DNA from: Planctomycetota bacterium
GTDB lineage: Bacteria; Planctomycetota; Phycisphaerae; Phycisphaerales; SM1A02
Length of the DNA: 64,000 nucleotides
Assembly: GCA_022566535.1 (NCBI GenBank)
Contig: JADFIR010000002.1
Location: forward strand, 1-64,000
Reading direction: 5' to 3'
Below the pieces are notes generated by a model. That model was not told where the DNA came from, did no database searches, and saw only the letters and a program-made list of their open reading frames with translations. The translations under genes were made by a program, and so were the position numbers. This document shows, one piece after another, positions 26,690 through 35,660 of this stretch. The number at the start of each line of letters is the position of its first letter. The first letter of the stretch is position 1.

Positions 26690-27334
26690 TCAGCTCTCCT
26701 CGGCTCTTCGCAGCCCCCGTATCATCGCCATGAATGCGTCGCGGTTGGCCTGGACGGTTGCGGTCTGGCCGGCGAAGCGGATGAAGACCTTGCCCATGGG
26801 GGCCTCGACGATCGCCGAAAGGAACAACTGGTCCGGCGTATACCACTGCGCTCCCATCTTCTGCCACTCGCCGGCGAGCTCCACCAGCGTCACGCGCATG
26901 CCGTCAACTTCAAAGCGATGGACCGTCGGCTGCTGTGGCGTGCCGTCATCATCGGGCTTGAACTGCGACTGCCAGCGGAGGATGTTCTGATCCACTGTTC
27001 CGCCTTGGTCGCGCCCGAAGTAGGAGACGACGACGTGGGCAGCCTCGCTGCCGTCACGCCCCGGCACGGTGTAGTTCGCCACGCGCGCTTTGCTGCTGGG
27101 AGGATGCTCAATCCAGGTGACCGGCTTGGGGGCGACCAACCCGAGGAACCTGGCCGTCTTTGGATCGTCCGAAGGCGTCCAGCCGGCCGGTGCCGGCTGA
27201 TCGTCAACCGTGACGATGGGCAGGGGCGACGATGGCGCACCCGCATCATCGGGCTGGTCCTCGCCACATTGCACCAGAGACACTCCTGCTAGACCAAGAC
27301 CCCCAATGACCAACACAATCTTGAATGATCGCAT
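26690..27334 (-). CDS. Exported hypothetical protein
   Basis: The protein is 214 aa. The N-terminus MRSFKIVLVIGGLGLAGVSLVQCG is a signal peptide with a possible, atypical, lipobox Cys at about 23. The mature region (about 75-214) is a mixed alpha/beta domain (ANYTVPGRDGSEAAHVVVSYFG, VTLVELAGEWQKMG, KVFIRFAGQTATVQANRDAFMAMIRGL). I recognise this as a recurrent planctomycete exported protein but know no function. It is divergently transcribed from the amidohydrolase at 27418. Confidence 0.75.
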   Translation of the reverse strand: MRSFKIVLVIGGLGLAGVSLVQCGEDQPDDAGAPSSPLPIVTVDDQPAPAGWTPSDDPKTARFLGLVAPKPVTWIEHPPSSKARVANYTVPGRDGSEAAHVVVSYFGRDQGGTVDQNILRWQSQFKPDDDGTPQQPTVHRFEVDGMRVTLVELAGEWQKMGAQWYTPDQLFLSAIVEAPMGKVFIRFAGQTATVQANRDAFMAMIRGLRRAEES

Positions 27335-27417
27335 CGTGTGCAGCCTCCAATGAATGGCAGGTGATTACGATACCCGCCCAGGGCGATCCGTGCGACGCGA
27401 CACTAGACTGTCTCGTC

Positions 27418-28956
27418 ATGCCGCCGACGTTGAGAGTTTACAACGCGAGATTCTGGACGCCAAAGCCTGCTCGCCCCTGGGTCGGTTCCATCACGATCGA
27501 AAATGGACGGGTCCTGGCGGTCAACGATGATTCGGACGCAGATGAGAATATTGATGCGGCGGGGCGAACGGTCACGCCGGGCCTCATCGACGCTCACCTG
27601 CACATGACGCTCGGCGGACAATCCCTTGGCCAGCTTGATCTTTCGCCCGTCCGCTCGCGCCGCCAGTTCGAAGCGGCCATCGCCCGGCGACATGGCAAGC
27701 TTGGCCCTGGTCAATGGCTGGTTGCCCGCGGGTGGTCGAATGAGAATTGGCCGACGCGCCGACCCCCTGAGAAGAGCTGGCTCGCCGCGGCAGGCAACCG
27801 GCCGGTCGTCTGCCATCGCATGGATATGCACGCGGTGTTGGTCAACGATGCGGTGCTCGACATGTGCGACACCTCCGCTCAGCTTCCGGGCGGTTGCATT
27901 GTGCGCGATCCGGTAAGCGGCGCCCCCACCGGGCTGATGGTGGAGGCGGCTGCGTGGAAGCTGGTCAATCCGCTCGTTCCTGAGCCTGATGAATCCACCC
28001 GTCAAGAGGCTCTGCTCGCTGCCCAAGACCACCTCCACGGGCACGGCGTGACCTCGGTCGGCACGATGGAATGCCGCCAAGACGTCCGCGACGTGTTTGT
28101 GCCGTTGCGTCAGCGCCTCACGATGCGGTGCCGGATCACATTGCTCGACCGTGGATCGGCTGCGGAGCCGGCGGATCTCACCTTCGCCCGCGATTTCGCC
28201 AACGACGAGCGCCTCGCGATCATCGGCTATAAGGCGTTCATCGACGGAACGCTGGGCTCGCGCACGGCCCGCATGCTCGCCGACTATGCGGACGATCCGG
28301 GCAATCGAGGTCTGTTCGTCGAGTCGGCCGCCGACGGGCAGTTGCGACGCTGGGCACGGACCGTGGCCGAAGCCGGGCTCTCACCAGCCGTGCACGCCAT
28401 CGGCGACGAGGCTGTTCGCCTGGCCCTGGATGCGATCGATGATGTGGATCGGGCGGTCCGGCCGCGAATCGAACACGCTCAGCACATTGATGCGACAGAC
28501 TTTCACCGGTTTCGGGGCCGGATTGCCAGCATGCAGCCGTTGCACAAGGCGGATGACGGTCGGTATGTCCGCAGGTGTCTCGGCGACAAGCGACTGGCCG
28601 GGACGTTTGCGTTCCGCAGGCTGCTCGACGCCGGAGCGCGGCTGGCGTTTGGCTCCGATTGGCCGGTCGTCTCCTGCGATCCACGACTGGGTATCCGCAC
28701 CGCCGTCACCGGATTGACCTTCGACGGTGAGATCTTCGCGGCCGATCAGAACCTCACCGTTGCCGAAGCGCTCCGTGCGTATACCGTAGATGCGGCCTAT
28801 GCCCTTGGGCTCGACGAGGCCGGGCAACTCCGGCCGGGGGCATTGGGCGATATGGTGATGTTCGATTCCGATCCCTTCCAGGCCGACTGGGCTCGCGACC
28901 CACCCAGAGTCGTCATGACGATTGTCGGCGGGCAGGTTGTGCACGATGCCCGATGA
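27418..28956 (+). CDS. YtcJ-like amidohydrolase (amidohydrolase family 3)
   Basis: I chose ATG 27418 (512 aa); the upstream extension overlaps the divergent gene. The metal-site and active-site motifs are VTPGLIDAHLHM near residue 60, GYKAFIDGTLGSRTA, VHAIGDEA, RIEHAQHI and FGSDWPV near the C-terminal third, in the order seen in the YtcJ/amidohydrolase_3 family. The substrate is unknown. TAGACT ten bases before the ATG could be a -10 element giving a nearly leaderless transcript; this is a guess. Confidence 0.88.
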   Translation: MPPTLRVYNARFWTPKPARPWVGSITIENGRVLAVNDDSDADENIDAAGRTVTPGLIDAHLHMTLGGQSLGQLDLSPVRSRRQFEAAIARRHGKLGPGQWLVARGWSNENWPTRRPPEKSWLAAAGNRPVVCHRMDMHAVLVNDAVLDMCDTSAQLPGGCIVRDPVSGAPTGLMVEAAAWKLVNPLVPEPDESTRQEALLAAQDHLHGHGVTSVGTMECRQDVRDVFVPLRQRLTMRCRITLLDRGSAAEPADLTFARDFANDERLAIIGYKAFIDGTLGSRTARMLADYADDPGNRGLFVESAADGQLRRWARTVAEAGLSPAVHAIGDEAVRLALDAIDDVDRAVRPRIEHAQHIDATDFHRFRGRIASMQPLHKADDGRYVRRCLGDKRLAGTFAFRRLLDAGARLAFGSDWPVVSCDPRLGIRTAVTGLTFDGEIFAADQNLTVAEALRAYTVDAAYALGLDEAGQLRPGALGDMVMFDSDPFQADWARDPPRVVMTIVGGQVVHDAR

Positions 28957-29048
28957 CCTACGATGACGGCGTCGGCACAGTCATCGGCGAACGGTGGCGG
29001 ATGAATGTTTAGCGGACGGCCTTGGCCGCTGCTTTCATAGGATACAAG

Positions 29049-29510
29049 ATGAGCGATGAGCTTACCCATCTGGATGAGCAGGGCCGAGTTCGGATGGTGG
29101 ATGTCGGGGCCAAGGAGGCGGTCCGACGGACCGCGGTGGCCGAGGGGTTCCTCTGGGCATCGGCGAACACGCTCGACCTGCTCGAGGCCGGGGAGCTTCC
29201 CAAGGGCGAAGCGCTTGCGACCGCGCGAATCGCCGGCATCCAGGCGGCGAAGCGCTGTTGGGAGCTCATCCCGCTGTGTCATACACTTCTGCTTGATGTC
29301 GCCAGCATGGACTTTCAACGCGTTGATCCGGAGCGCTTGCGCATCGAAGCGACCGTCTCCACGACCGCCAAGACTGGCGTGGAGATGGAAGCGCTGGTTG
29401 GGGTTGCCGTCGCGGCGTTGACGCTCTACGACATGACCAAGGCCGTGGACAAGGCGCTGCGCATCGAGGGTATTCGGCTGGTGAGTAAGACGAAGCAAGC
29501 GGTCAGCTGA
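29049..29510 (+). CDS. moaC: Cyclic pyranopterin monophosphate synthase
   Basis: The protein is 153 aa from ATG 29049. MoaC forms cPMP in molybdenum-cofactor synthesis. It contains KGEALATARIAGIQAAKRCW with the Lys equivalent to E. coli K51, LIPLCHTL, KTGVEMEAL and YDMTKAVDK with D128 and K131 at the same numbers as in E. coli. No other moa gene is nearby. A molybdopterin-binding oxidoreductase is encoded at 54382. It is convergent with trpF. Confidence 0.95.
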   Translation: MSDELTHLDEQGRVRMVDVGAKEAVRRTAVAEGFLWASANTLDLLEAGELPKGEALATARIAGIQAAKRCWELIPLCHTLLLDVASMDFQRVDPERLRIEATVSTTAKTGVEMEALVGVAVAALTLYDMTKAVDKALRIEGIRLVSKTKQAVS

Positions 29511-29519
29511 CCCAGTTTG

Positions 29520-30164
29520 CTACGAGCCGTCGCTTCCGTCGGCGTCGCGTACAGCTTGACAGAATCGACGAATCAGGCCCGCGTCCTTCACACCGGGCGA
29601 CGATTCCACGCCGCTACTGACATCAACGGCGAATGGGCGGACGGTCCGGATCGCCTGGGCAACATTGTCAGCGGTCAGACCCCCGGCCAGTATCACGGGC
29701 TTTTCAATCTGCGGCATCATTTGGGCAAGGGCCTGGTGATCCAGCAGATCGCCTTGTCCCCCCGTTGAGCCGTCAATCAACAACACCTCCACGCCCTGGC
29801 AGGCGTTCCAGCGAAGCACCTGTTCGGGATCGAATCGAAACCCTCTGATGATGTGCTTGGTCCGGGCGAATCGGCAGGTGAATGCCTCGTCTTCGGAGCC
29901 GTGCAATTGAACCCATGACCCAGTCCATTGTTCGGTCAGCGCGACGGGGGGGTCCTGCATGACGGCGATCGACATGACCGCCGGGGGGAGAGTATGTGCG
30001 ATTTCCTGAGCCTGGCCGATGGTCAGGCATCGCGGCGAATCCGGCACGTCGATGACCAGGCCGATCGACTCGGCCCCGCCATCGACCGCGACGGCTGCCA
30101 TCTCGATAGATGTGATGCCGCAAATCTTGATGCGGGTCGTTCCAAAGGCAGGTGACTTGTTCAC
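29520..30164 (-). CDS. trpF: Phosphoribosylanthranilate isomerase
   Basis: The protein is 214 aa from a GTG that overlaps the rhomboid gene's stop by four bases. The TIM-barrel signatures of TrpF are present: TRIKICGIT with the catalytic Cys, VQLHGSED, ILAGGLTADNV and DVSSGVESSPGVKD. It catalyses the third step of tryptophan synthesis. It is separated from trpG (55500) and has no other trp genes beside it. Confidence 0.95.
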   Translation of the reverse strand: MNKSPAFGTTRIKICGITSIEMAAVAVDGGAESIGLVIDVPDSPRCLTIGQAQEIAHTLPPAVMSIAVMQDPPVALTEQWTGSWVQLHGSEDEAFTCRFARTKHIIRGFRFDPEQVLRWNACQGVEVLLIDGSTGGQGDLLDHQALAQMMPQIEKPVILAGGLTADNVAQAIRTVRPFAVDVSSGVESSPGVKDAGLIRRFCQAVRDADGSDGS

Positions 30165-31354
30165 GGGCCGAGTTCCGCGAGGAGTTGATCGGCCAGGGCG
30201 GACTGCGTGCGATCGCGCAACTTGGGCTTGGTTTTCTCGATCAGCTCGCGGGCCCGCTGCGGCTGGTTGAGCCGACGGACGTAGATCAAGGCGAGGATCA
30301 GCCGCACTTCATTTGCCTTGGCCGAAGTTGGGTAACTGCCCAGGAGCAGTTCATAGGCGCTCGCAGCGTCGGCGTGGACTCCGTTGGCGTAAAGCTGGTT
30401 GGCGATGTCGAGCTGATGTTGTTCGGCGAGCACAGCACGAGGCGCCTCGGCGAGCAACTGCTGGTACTTCTTTGCCGCCGCGGGCAGATCACCAGACGAA
30501 ATCAGGCCGTTGATCTCGGTTCGCAGTTGGGTGTGATTGGCCTCGGTCTCGCCAGGCGGATCGGCGCGGGCGGCCAGTTTGGCCAAGCGCTTTTCGGTAT
30601 CGGACTGGGCGGAGTCCCACATTCCGGCCGGGCCGTGCCGGCTTGCGGTTCGAAACGCCGCCCTTCGTCGGGCCTGGGTAAACAGGAAAAACACATCGAA
30701 CTCTTCACGCTTGAGGAATTTCCCCCCCAGCAGCGCGAACGCGACGCCGAATCCATAGAGGTACCCGGCGATGTGAGCCATGTAAGCCACGTTGCTCCCG
30801 CCTCGGCCGAGCAGATCACCCAACTGCCGCAGTATGTCAATGGCAATGTAGAACCCGATGAACCAGAGGCTCGGAATGGAATAGGTGCCGATGATGAAGA
30901 AGAACACCAGAATCTGAATCCGGCTCCGGGGAAACAGCGCCAGGAACGCGCCGGTCACGCCTGCAATCGATCCGCTTGCCCCGATCACCGGCGCTTTGGT
31001 GATCGCCATGTGCGCCAGCGCGGCCACCGCACCGCCGATCAGGTAGAACCCGAGGAACCCGACCCGCCCGAGGCGGTCTTCCACCGCAGCGCCAAACACC
31101 CATAGAAAGAGCATGTTGAACGCGATGTGCCAGATCCCGTGCGGATCGTGAAGAAACTGATAGGTGAGCAGTTGCCAGACCTTGAAGTCCCGTGGGTCGA
31201 AGTGGCCAAAGTTGGCCAGCGCTTCGGGATCGAAGCGGTCGAAGAACGACCCGGAGGCGCCGACAAGATACACCACCAGATTCGCCACGATCAGCGCCTG
31301 TGTAACCACGGGCGTGCGCTTCGGAGGTCGATCTGTACGCAGGGGAATGATCAT
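30161..31354 (-). CDS. Rhomboid-family intramembrane serine protease with helical C-terminal extension
   Basis: The protein is 397 aa. It has six predicted membrane helices in about residues 15-215. The HxxxN motif (HIAFN, about 76-80), catalytic Ser in GASG (about 127) and catalytic His in YMAHIAGYLYGF (about 194) are all present, so it should be active. Residues about 255-397 are a TPR-like soluble region (ANQLYANGVHADAASAYELLLGSYP). Rhomboids cleave single-pass membrane proteins within the bilayer; the extension may recruit partners. It is coupled to trpF by a four-base overlap. Confidence 0.9.
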   Translation of the reverse strand: MIIPLRTDRPPKRTPVVTQALIVANLVVYLVGASGSFFDRFDPEALANFGHFDPRDFKVWQLLTYQFLHDPHGIWHIAFNMLFLWVFGAAVEDRLGRVGFLGFYLIGGAVAALAHMAITKAPVIGASGSIAGVTGAFLALFPRSRIQILVFFFIIGTYSIPSLWFIGFYIAIDILRQLGDLLGRGGSNVAYMAHIAGYLYGFGVAFALLGGKFLKREEFDVFFLFTQARRRAAFRTASRHGPAGMWDSAQSDTEKRLAKLAARADPPGETEANHTQLRTEINGLISSGDLPAAAKKYQQLLAEAPRAVLAEQHQLDIANQLYANGVHADAASAYELLLGSYPTSAKANEVRLILALIYVRRLNQPQRARELIEKTKPKLRDRTQSALADQLLAELGP

Positions 31355-31381
31355 GCGAGCGACAGTGTAGTCCCGACATCG

Positions 31382-32656
31382 CTAAGCGACAGAGTCGGGC
31401 TGTCCTGGGCCCGGCCAGGCTCGGGGACGAGCCGGCTCTGACGCGGATGTGTCAAAATCGACCAACCGGCCGTCAACAACACACTGCGTGATGTACTCGT
31501 CACGCCAGGTGTAGATCAGCCGGCCCATGAGATAGTCGTCAAGATCGAACCCGACCCTGAGCACCAACAGGTCGGCGGCCGCGCCGACTTCCAGCCGGCC
31601 GGAGTCTGGCCAGCTCAGTGCATCGGCATTCCCGCGGGTGATGAGATCCCAGGCCTCGGCTGGGTTCGGTACATACGGCTTCACCCCGGCCTGTCGGGTC
31701 ATCGCCTGCGTCTTGGCGACCTCGATCATAGCCCGAGCAACCCGCGGCATGGCCAGGTCAGGACCCGCCGCGACATCCGAGCCCAGAGCCAGTCGAACGC
31801 CGTGCTTGCGTGCCACATCAAGATTGAAGAGCCCCGATTGGAGGAACGTGTTGGCAGTGGGGCAATGGACGACCACCGATCGGCGCTCGGCGATCAGACG
31901 CCACTCGTCATCGGCCAGATGAACACAATGTGCCAGCAAGGTCCGATCGGTCAGCAATCCGTGGCGATCGTACACGGCCGTGTAATGCGGATCGTTGGGA
32001 AACAGCTCCGCGACCAGTTCACATTCATGCCGCGACTCAGCGAGATGTGTTTGAACGAACGCCCCATCCGATGCCCTGACTTTGGCGACGCTGAGCAACT
32101 CATCTGAGCAGCCGACCGCAAAGCGGGGATTGACGCTCATCGCGATTCGCCCGCGCTTGGAGTTGGCGAGTCGAGCCAGGCGGTGGTGGAGCAGCGGCTC
32201 CGGAGCACCGCGGTCCATGAGCACCTGGCCTGCGATCGCCCGCAGCGGGAGCCGGTGGCCGGCTCTGATCACGCTGGTGACACTGTGAAAGTGGCTGGTC
32301 AGAAAGCCCGCGTAGCCGAGAGTTCCCGCCCGCAGCATGCGCCTATAGGCAATGCCGGCCTGTTCCTGGGCCACGCCGGCGTCCTGCCAGCGCATCTCTG
32401 CTGGGAAGACTATTCTGTGCAACCACTCCAGAAGACCATCACCGCGAGGCGGATCACAGCCGACTGCGTCGATCTGCGGTAGATGGATGTGAGCGTCGAT
32501 GAAGCCGGGGCAGATGAGTGACTCGGCGTCTCCGGCCACGGGGGTCTCGGGAGGATTGCCGCGGCCTAGCTCAGCGATCTGCCCATCCTCGATGCGAACC
32601 CATCCCAGTTGGGGGGTCTGATGCGGATTGATCAGAAGTCTGCCTTGGAGAATCAT
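31382..32656 (-). CDS. Probable guanine deaminase (ATZ/TRZ-type amidohydrolase)
   Basis: I chose ATG 32656 (424 aa). The motifs fit guanine deaminase: PGFIDAHIHLPQID with both metal His, VQTHLAES, LLAHCVHL, VVHCPTANTFLQSGLFNL and ALGSDVAAG with the metal Asp. The HCPTxNxFLxSGLF string is characteristic of GuaD. It would convert guanine to xanthine. A different hydrolytic deaminase of the same superfamily cannot be excluded. It lies 25 bp downstream of the rhomboid start region in divergent orientation to citrate synthase. Confidence 0.8.
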   Translation of the reverse strand: MILQGRLLINPHQTPQLGWVRIEDGQIAELGRGNPPETPVAGDAESLICPGFIDAHIHLPQIDAVGCDPPRGDGLLEWLHRIVFPAEMRWQDAGVAQEQAGIAYRRMLRAGTLGYAGFLTSHFHSVTSVIRAGHRLPLRAIAGQVLMDRGAPEPLLHHRLARLANSKRGRIAMSVNPRFAVGCSDELLSVAKVRASDGAFVQTHLAESRHECELVAELFPNDPHYTAVYDRHGLLTDRTLLAHCVHLADDEWRLIAERRSVVVHCPTANTFLQSGLFNLDVARKHGVRLALGSDVAAGPDLAMPRVARAMIEVAKTQAMTRQAGVKPYVPNPAEAWDLITRGNADALSWPDSGRLEVGAAADLLVLRVGFDLDDYLMGRLIYTWRDEYITQCVVDGRLVDFDTSASEPARPRAWPGPGQPDSVA

Positions 32657-32859
32657 CGAAAACCGCCGGAGGGTGTAATAAATCCCTCGGGGCCGGCCCC
32701 GAATTGCCGTACGGGCCGATTCCACGTAGTATCAGTTGCGGTCAGAGCCCTGCGATCGGCGCCTGCGGGCTGGCAGTTCGTCGTTCGGGGCGGGGTTCGG
32801 CAAGATACCGGGGCCGGACTCATCGAAATCTACTCCTGTGACGCGATGGAGGATCAGCC

Positions 32860-34008
32860 ATGACCATTGCTGGTTCCATGCCCATGCTCGACAAAGGTCT
32901 TGCCAACACGATTGCAGCTGAATCAGCGATGTCGTTCATCGACGGCCAGAACGGGATTCTGGAATATGTCGGTATAGACATCGACGCACTGGCTCGCAAC
33001 TCGACATTTGAGGAAGTCGTTTATCTGCTGTGGCATCGCAAGCTGCCGACGAGAGGCGAGCTGGATGCGTTCGCTTCCGGCATCCGTGCAGAATACGACC
33101 TGCCCGAGGTGATGTGGGACGTCATCAAGACTATTCCCACATCAGCGGCGCCGATGCACGCCTTGCGCACGCTGGTCTCGGCGCTGGCCCTGTCCGATCC
33201 GGAGGCGGACGATCCATCGCCTGCGGCCAATGAGCGCAAGGGTGTTCGTCTCCTGGCCAAGGCGCCGGCCCTCATCGCCAACTTCGATCGGCATCGCAAG
33301 GGCAGAGACTTCATCAAGCCCGATTCGTCGCTGAGCATCGCCAGCGCGTTTCTCACGATGCTCAACGGGCAAGAGCCGACGGAGACGATGGCCAAGGCGC
33401 TTGACGTGTGCCTGATCCTGCACGCGGACCATGGGTTCAACGCCTCAACGTTCGCAGCGCTGGTGACGATTTCCACGCTCAGCGACATGTACTCGGCCGT
33501 CACCACTGCCATCGGCACGCTGAAAGGGCCGCTGCACGGCGGAGCCAACGAAGCCGTTCTGCACATGCTCACCGAGATCGGCCAAATGGATCGCGTCGAG
33601 CCGTATATCCGCGAAAAGCTCGACCGCAAGGAACGGGTGATGGGTTTCGGGCACCGGGTCTATAAGGCATACGACCCCCGGGCCAGCTATCTCAAGACGT
33701 TTGCTGAGCGGCTTGCGGAAGATACGGGCAATCGAGAGCTGTATGAGATGAGCCGCCGCATCGACCAGATCATGCACGAAGCAGTGGCGGCCAAGGGCAT
33801 ACACCCCAACGTCGATTTCTACTCAGCGACGACCTACTACTCGATCGGCCTGGACATCGACCTCTTTACGCCGATGTTCGTCATGAGCCGCATCGGGGGC
33901 TGGGTCGGCCACTGTATCGAGCAGCTGGCGGACAATAAGCTCATCCGGCCGCGCTGCGAATACATCGGCCCGCACGAGGCGGCCTACGTGCCCATCGAGG
34001 AGCGTTGA
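32860..34008 (+). CDS. gltA: Citrate synthase
   Basis: The protein is 382 aa, the length of the small (type I-like) bacterial citrate or methylcitrate synthases. The active-site residues are visible: the His of LHADHGFNAS (about 188), His in GPLHGGAN (about 227), the MGFGHRVYK substrate site and Asp in HPNVDFYS. It condenses oxaloacetate with acetyl-CoA. GGAGG lies seven bases before the ATG. I see no prp genes, so citrate synthase is the simpler call. Confidence 0.93.
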   Translation: MTIAGSMPMLDKGLANTIAAESAMSFIDGQNGILEYVGIDIDALARNSTFEEVVYLLWHRKLPTRGELDAFASGIRAEYDLPEVMWDVIKTIPTSAAPMHALRTLVSALALSDPEADDPSPAANERKGVRLLAKAPALIANFDRHRKGRDFIKPDSSLSIASAFLTMLNGQEPTETMAKALDVCLILHADHGFNASTFAALVTISTLSDMYSAVTTAIGTLKGPLHGGANEAVLHMLTEIGQMDRVEPYIREKLDRKERVMGFGHRVYKAYDPRASYLKTFAERLAEDTGNRELYEMSRRIDQIMHEAVAAKGIHPNVDFYSATTYYSIGLDIDLFTPMFVMSRIGGWVGHCIEQLADNKLIRPRCEYIGPHEAAYVPIEER

Positions 34009-34322
34009 AACGGGACGACCCCCGCAGGTGACGCCGGCCCACCTGTTGCCCATCGGGGGATCACCATGCCGACCCGCTGGAGACGCACCCCAGCGGCGGG
34101 CCCGGCCCCGGCGGGCCATGGCAGGTCATCCCCCGCGGTATGGATGGCCACCGGCAAGAAAGTTATCCACATCCGCCCGGGAGGCACGGGGATCAGGCCA
34201 GCCTGGTGATACCATGGCCGGCTGCGGCACGCTGAAGGAGCGGTGGCGCAATCGTAAACCAGGAGACCAGGGAGAAGGACGTCGTGTGATATGTCCAAAC
34301 TCACTTGAAAGGAGGCTGAGCC
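34009..34322. other. Intergenic region before the aminopeptidase-like gene
   Basis: No gene is supported here; the ORFs are shadows. The only clear element is a very strong ribosome binding site, AAAGGAGG, just before ATG 34323. The first 130 bases are GC-rich with several short inverted repeats and may contain the terminator of the citrate synthase gene, but I could not assign one. Confidence 0.5.
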
Positions 34323-35531
34323 ATGAACACGTCGCTGAGAATCCTGGGGCTTGGCCTCGGGGCGGTCCTGTTTGGGGTCGCTTCGGGGATTACCCAGCAG
34401 GAATCGTTTACCGCGAACCCGGACACCGCCGGGGTCGCGGACACTCTGGTCAACAAGTCCGCAAACATTCGCTATGGAGAGTTGGTGTTGATCAGCGGTG
34501 GCGCCCGAGACCAGCAGTTGCTGGAAGACATTGCGGTAGAGGTCCGCAAGCTGGGCGCCCACCCCGTGATCACGATTGGCAGTGACCGTCTTACCCGCAA
34601 CATATTCACGGAAGTGCCGGCCCGTTTCGACAACCAAGAGCCAACGTTCGCTTTGCGAATGGCCGAGACCATCGACGCGATGATCAGTGTCGATTACCGG
34701 GATAGCTTCGGTATCCTCGCCGATGTCCCGGCCGAGCGCCGGGCCGCCCACGCCAAGGCGTTCGAGCCGGTTCACAAGAAGATGCTCGAGCGTGGCGTGA
34801 TTCGCACGCATCTGGGCAACGGCTTGTATCCGACCAAGGCCTTGGCCGAGCAATTTGGGATCACCCGTAACGAGCTGTCGAGGATCTTCTGGCGCGGCGT
34901 GAATGTTGATTACGATCAGCTCCAGGCTACGGGCGAGCGGGTCAAGAACATTCTGGCTGCGGGGCGGGAGGTGCGCATCACTGCGCCCAACGGCACTGAT
35001 CTGACGGTCGAGATCACCCGCCGTCCGATCTTCGTGAGCGATGGAGTGATTTCGATCGATGATCGATACGCAGGCGGCCCGGCGTGCCAGGTCTGGCTCC
35101 CGGCAGGGGAGGTCTACCTGACCCCCGTGACCGGTACAGCCGAGGGCACCTTTATCGCCGATACGTTCTTCTTCCAGGGCAAGCGGATCCAGGGCCTGAC
35201 GCTGAACTTCACCAAGGGCAAGATGACGTCGATGACCGCGAAGAAGGGCGACATCACCGCGTTGATGCAGCTGTACGACGCCGCCCCCGCCGAGGGGCGC
35301 GACCACTTCGCGGCTATTGACATCGGCATCAACCCCAGCGTGCAGGTTCCCGCAGGCAGCCACATGGTCACCTGGATGGGCGCCGGCACAATCAGCATCG
35401 GCATCGGCGGCAACACCTGGGCCGGCGGCGACAACGATGTCCCCTTTGACCTGTTTGCCCACCAGACCAACGCAACGATGACGGTGGACGGCCGGAAGCT
35501 CGTCGATCAGGGCACACTGATTCAACGGTAG
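34323..35531 (+). CDS. Exported M29-like aminopeptidase homologue
   Basis: The protein is 402 aa with a signal peptide (MNTSLRILGLGLGAVLFGVASG), unusual for the cytoplasmic M29 family. Family features include YGELVLISGGARDQQLLEDIAVEVRKLG at the start and WLPAGEVYLTPVTGTAEGTFIAD, which carries the first glutamate ligand. The later region where M29 enzymes have ENAACHIALG and HxD metal ligands reads GAGTISIGIGGNTWAGGDNDVPFDLF, so at least one histidine ligand seems to be missing. It may be a divergent or inactive relative. Confidence 0.75.
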   Translation: MNTSLRILGLGLGAVLFGVASGITQQESFTANPDTAGVADTLVNKSANIRYGELVLISGGARDQQLLEDIAVEVRKLGAHPVITIGSDRLTRNIFTEVPARFDNQEPTFALRMAETIDAMISVDYRDSFGILADVPAERRAAHAKAFEPVHKKMLERGVIRTHLGNGLYPTKALAEQFGITRNELSRIFWRGVNVDYDQLQATGERVKNILAAGREVRITAPNGTDLTVEITRRPIFVSDGVISIDDRYAGGPACQVWLPAGEVYLTPVTGTAEGTFIADTFFFQGKRIQGLTLNFTKGKMTSMTAKKGDITALMQLYDAAPAEGRDHFAAIDIGINPSVQVPAGSHMVTWMGAGTISIGIGGNTWAGGDNDVPFDLFAHQTNATMTVDGRKLVDQGTLIQR

Positions 35532-35586
35532 TTGTGCCCGCGCCGCCGCTCCTTCACGGGCTCCTGTGCCACGACAACCTCCAAGA

Positions 35587-35620
35587 AAGAAGCCCACGGA
35601 TCCCAATCCGTGGGTTTCTT
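35587..35620. terminator. Bidirectional terminator hairpin
   Basis: AAGAAGCCCACGGAT-CCCA-ATCCGTGGGTTTCTT forms a 15-bp stem with one G-T wobble and a four-base loop. A-rich and T-rich arms flank the GC core, so it can terminate in both directions. It lies between the convergent genes ending at 35531 and 35661. Confidence 0.85.
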
Positions 35621-35660
35621 CGTTCATGCAGGGCGTTGCGCGGCCAAACGGTCCACTTGC

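Noticed and set aside
33984-35627. 547-aa minus-strand ORF antisense to the aminopeptidase-like gene
   Set aside because: It lies fully opposite a gene with a signal peptide, a strong RBS and family motifs, and its own translation has no recognisable domain. Long antisense ORFs are expected in high-G+C sequence.
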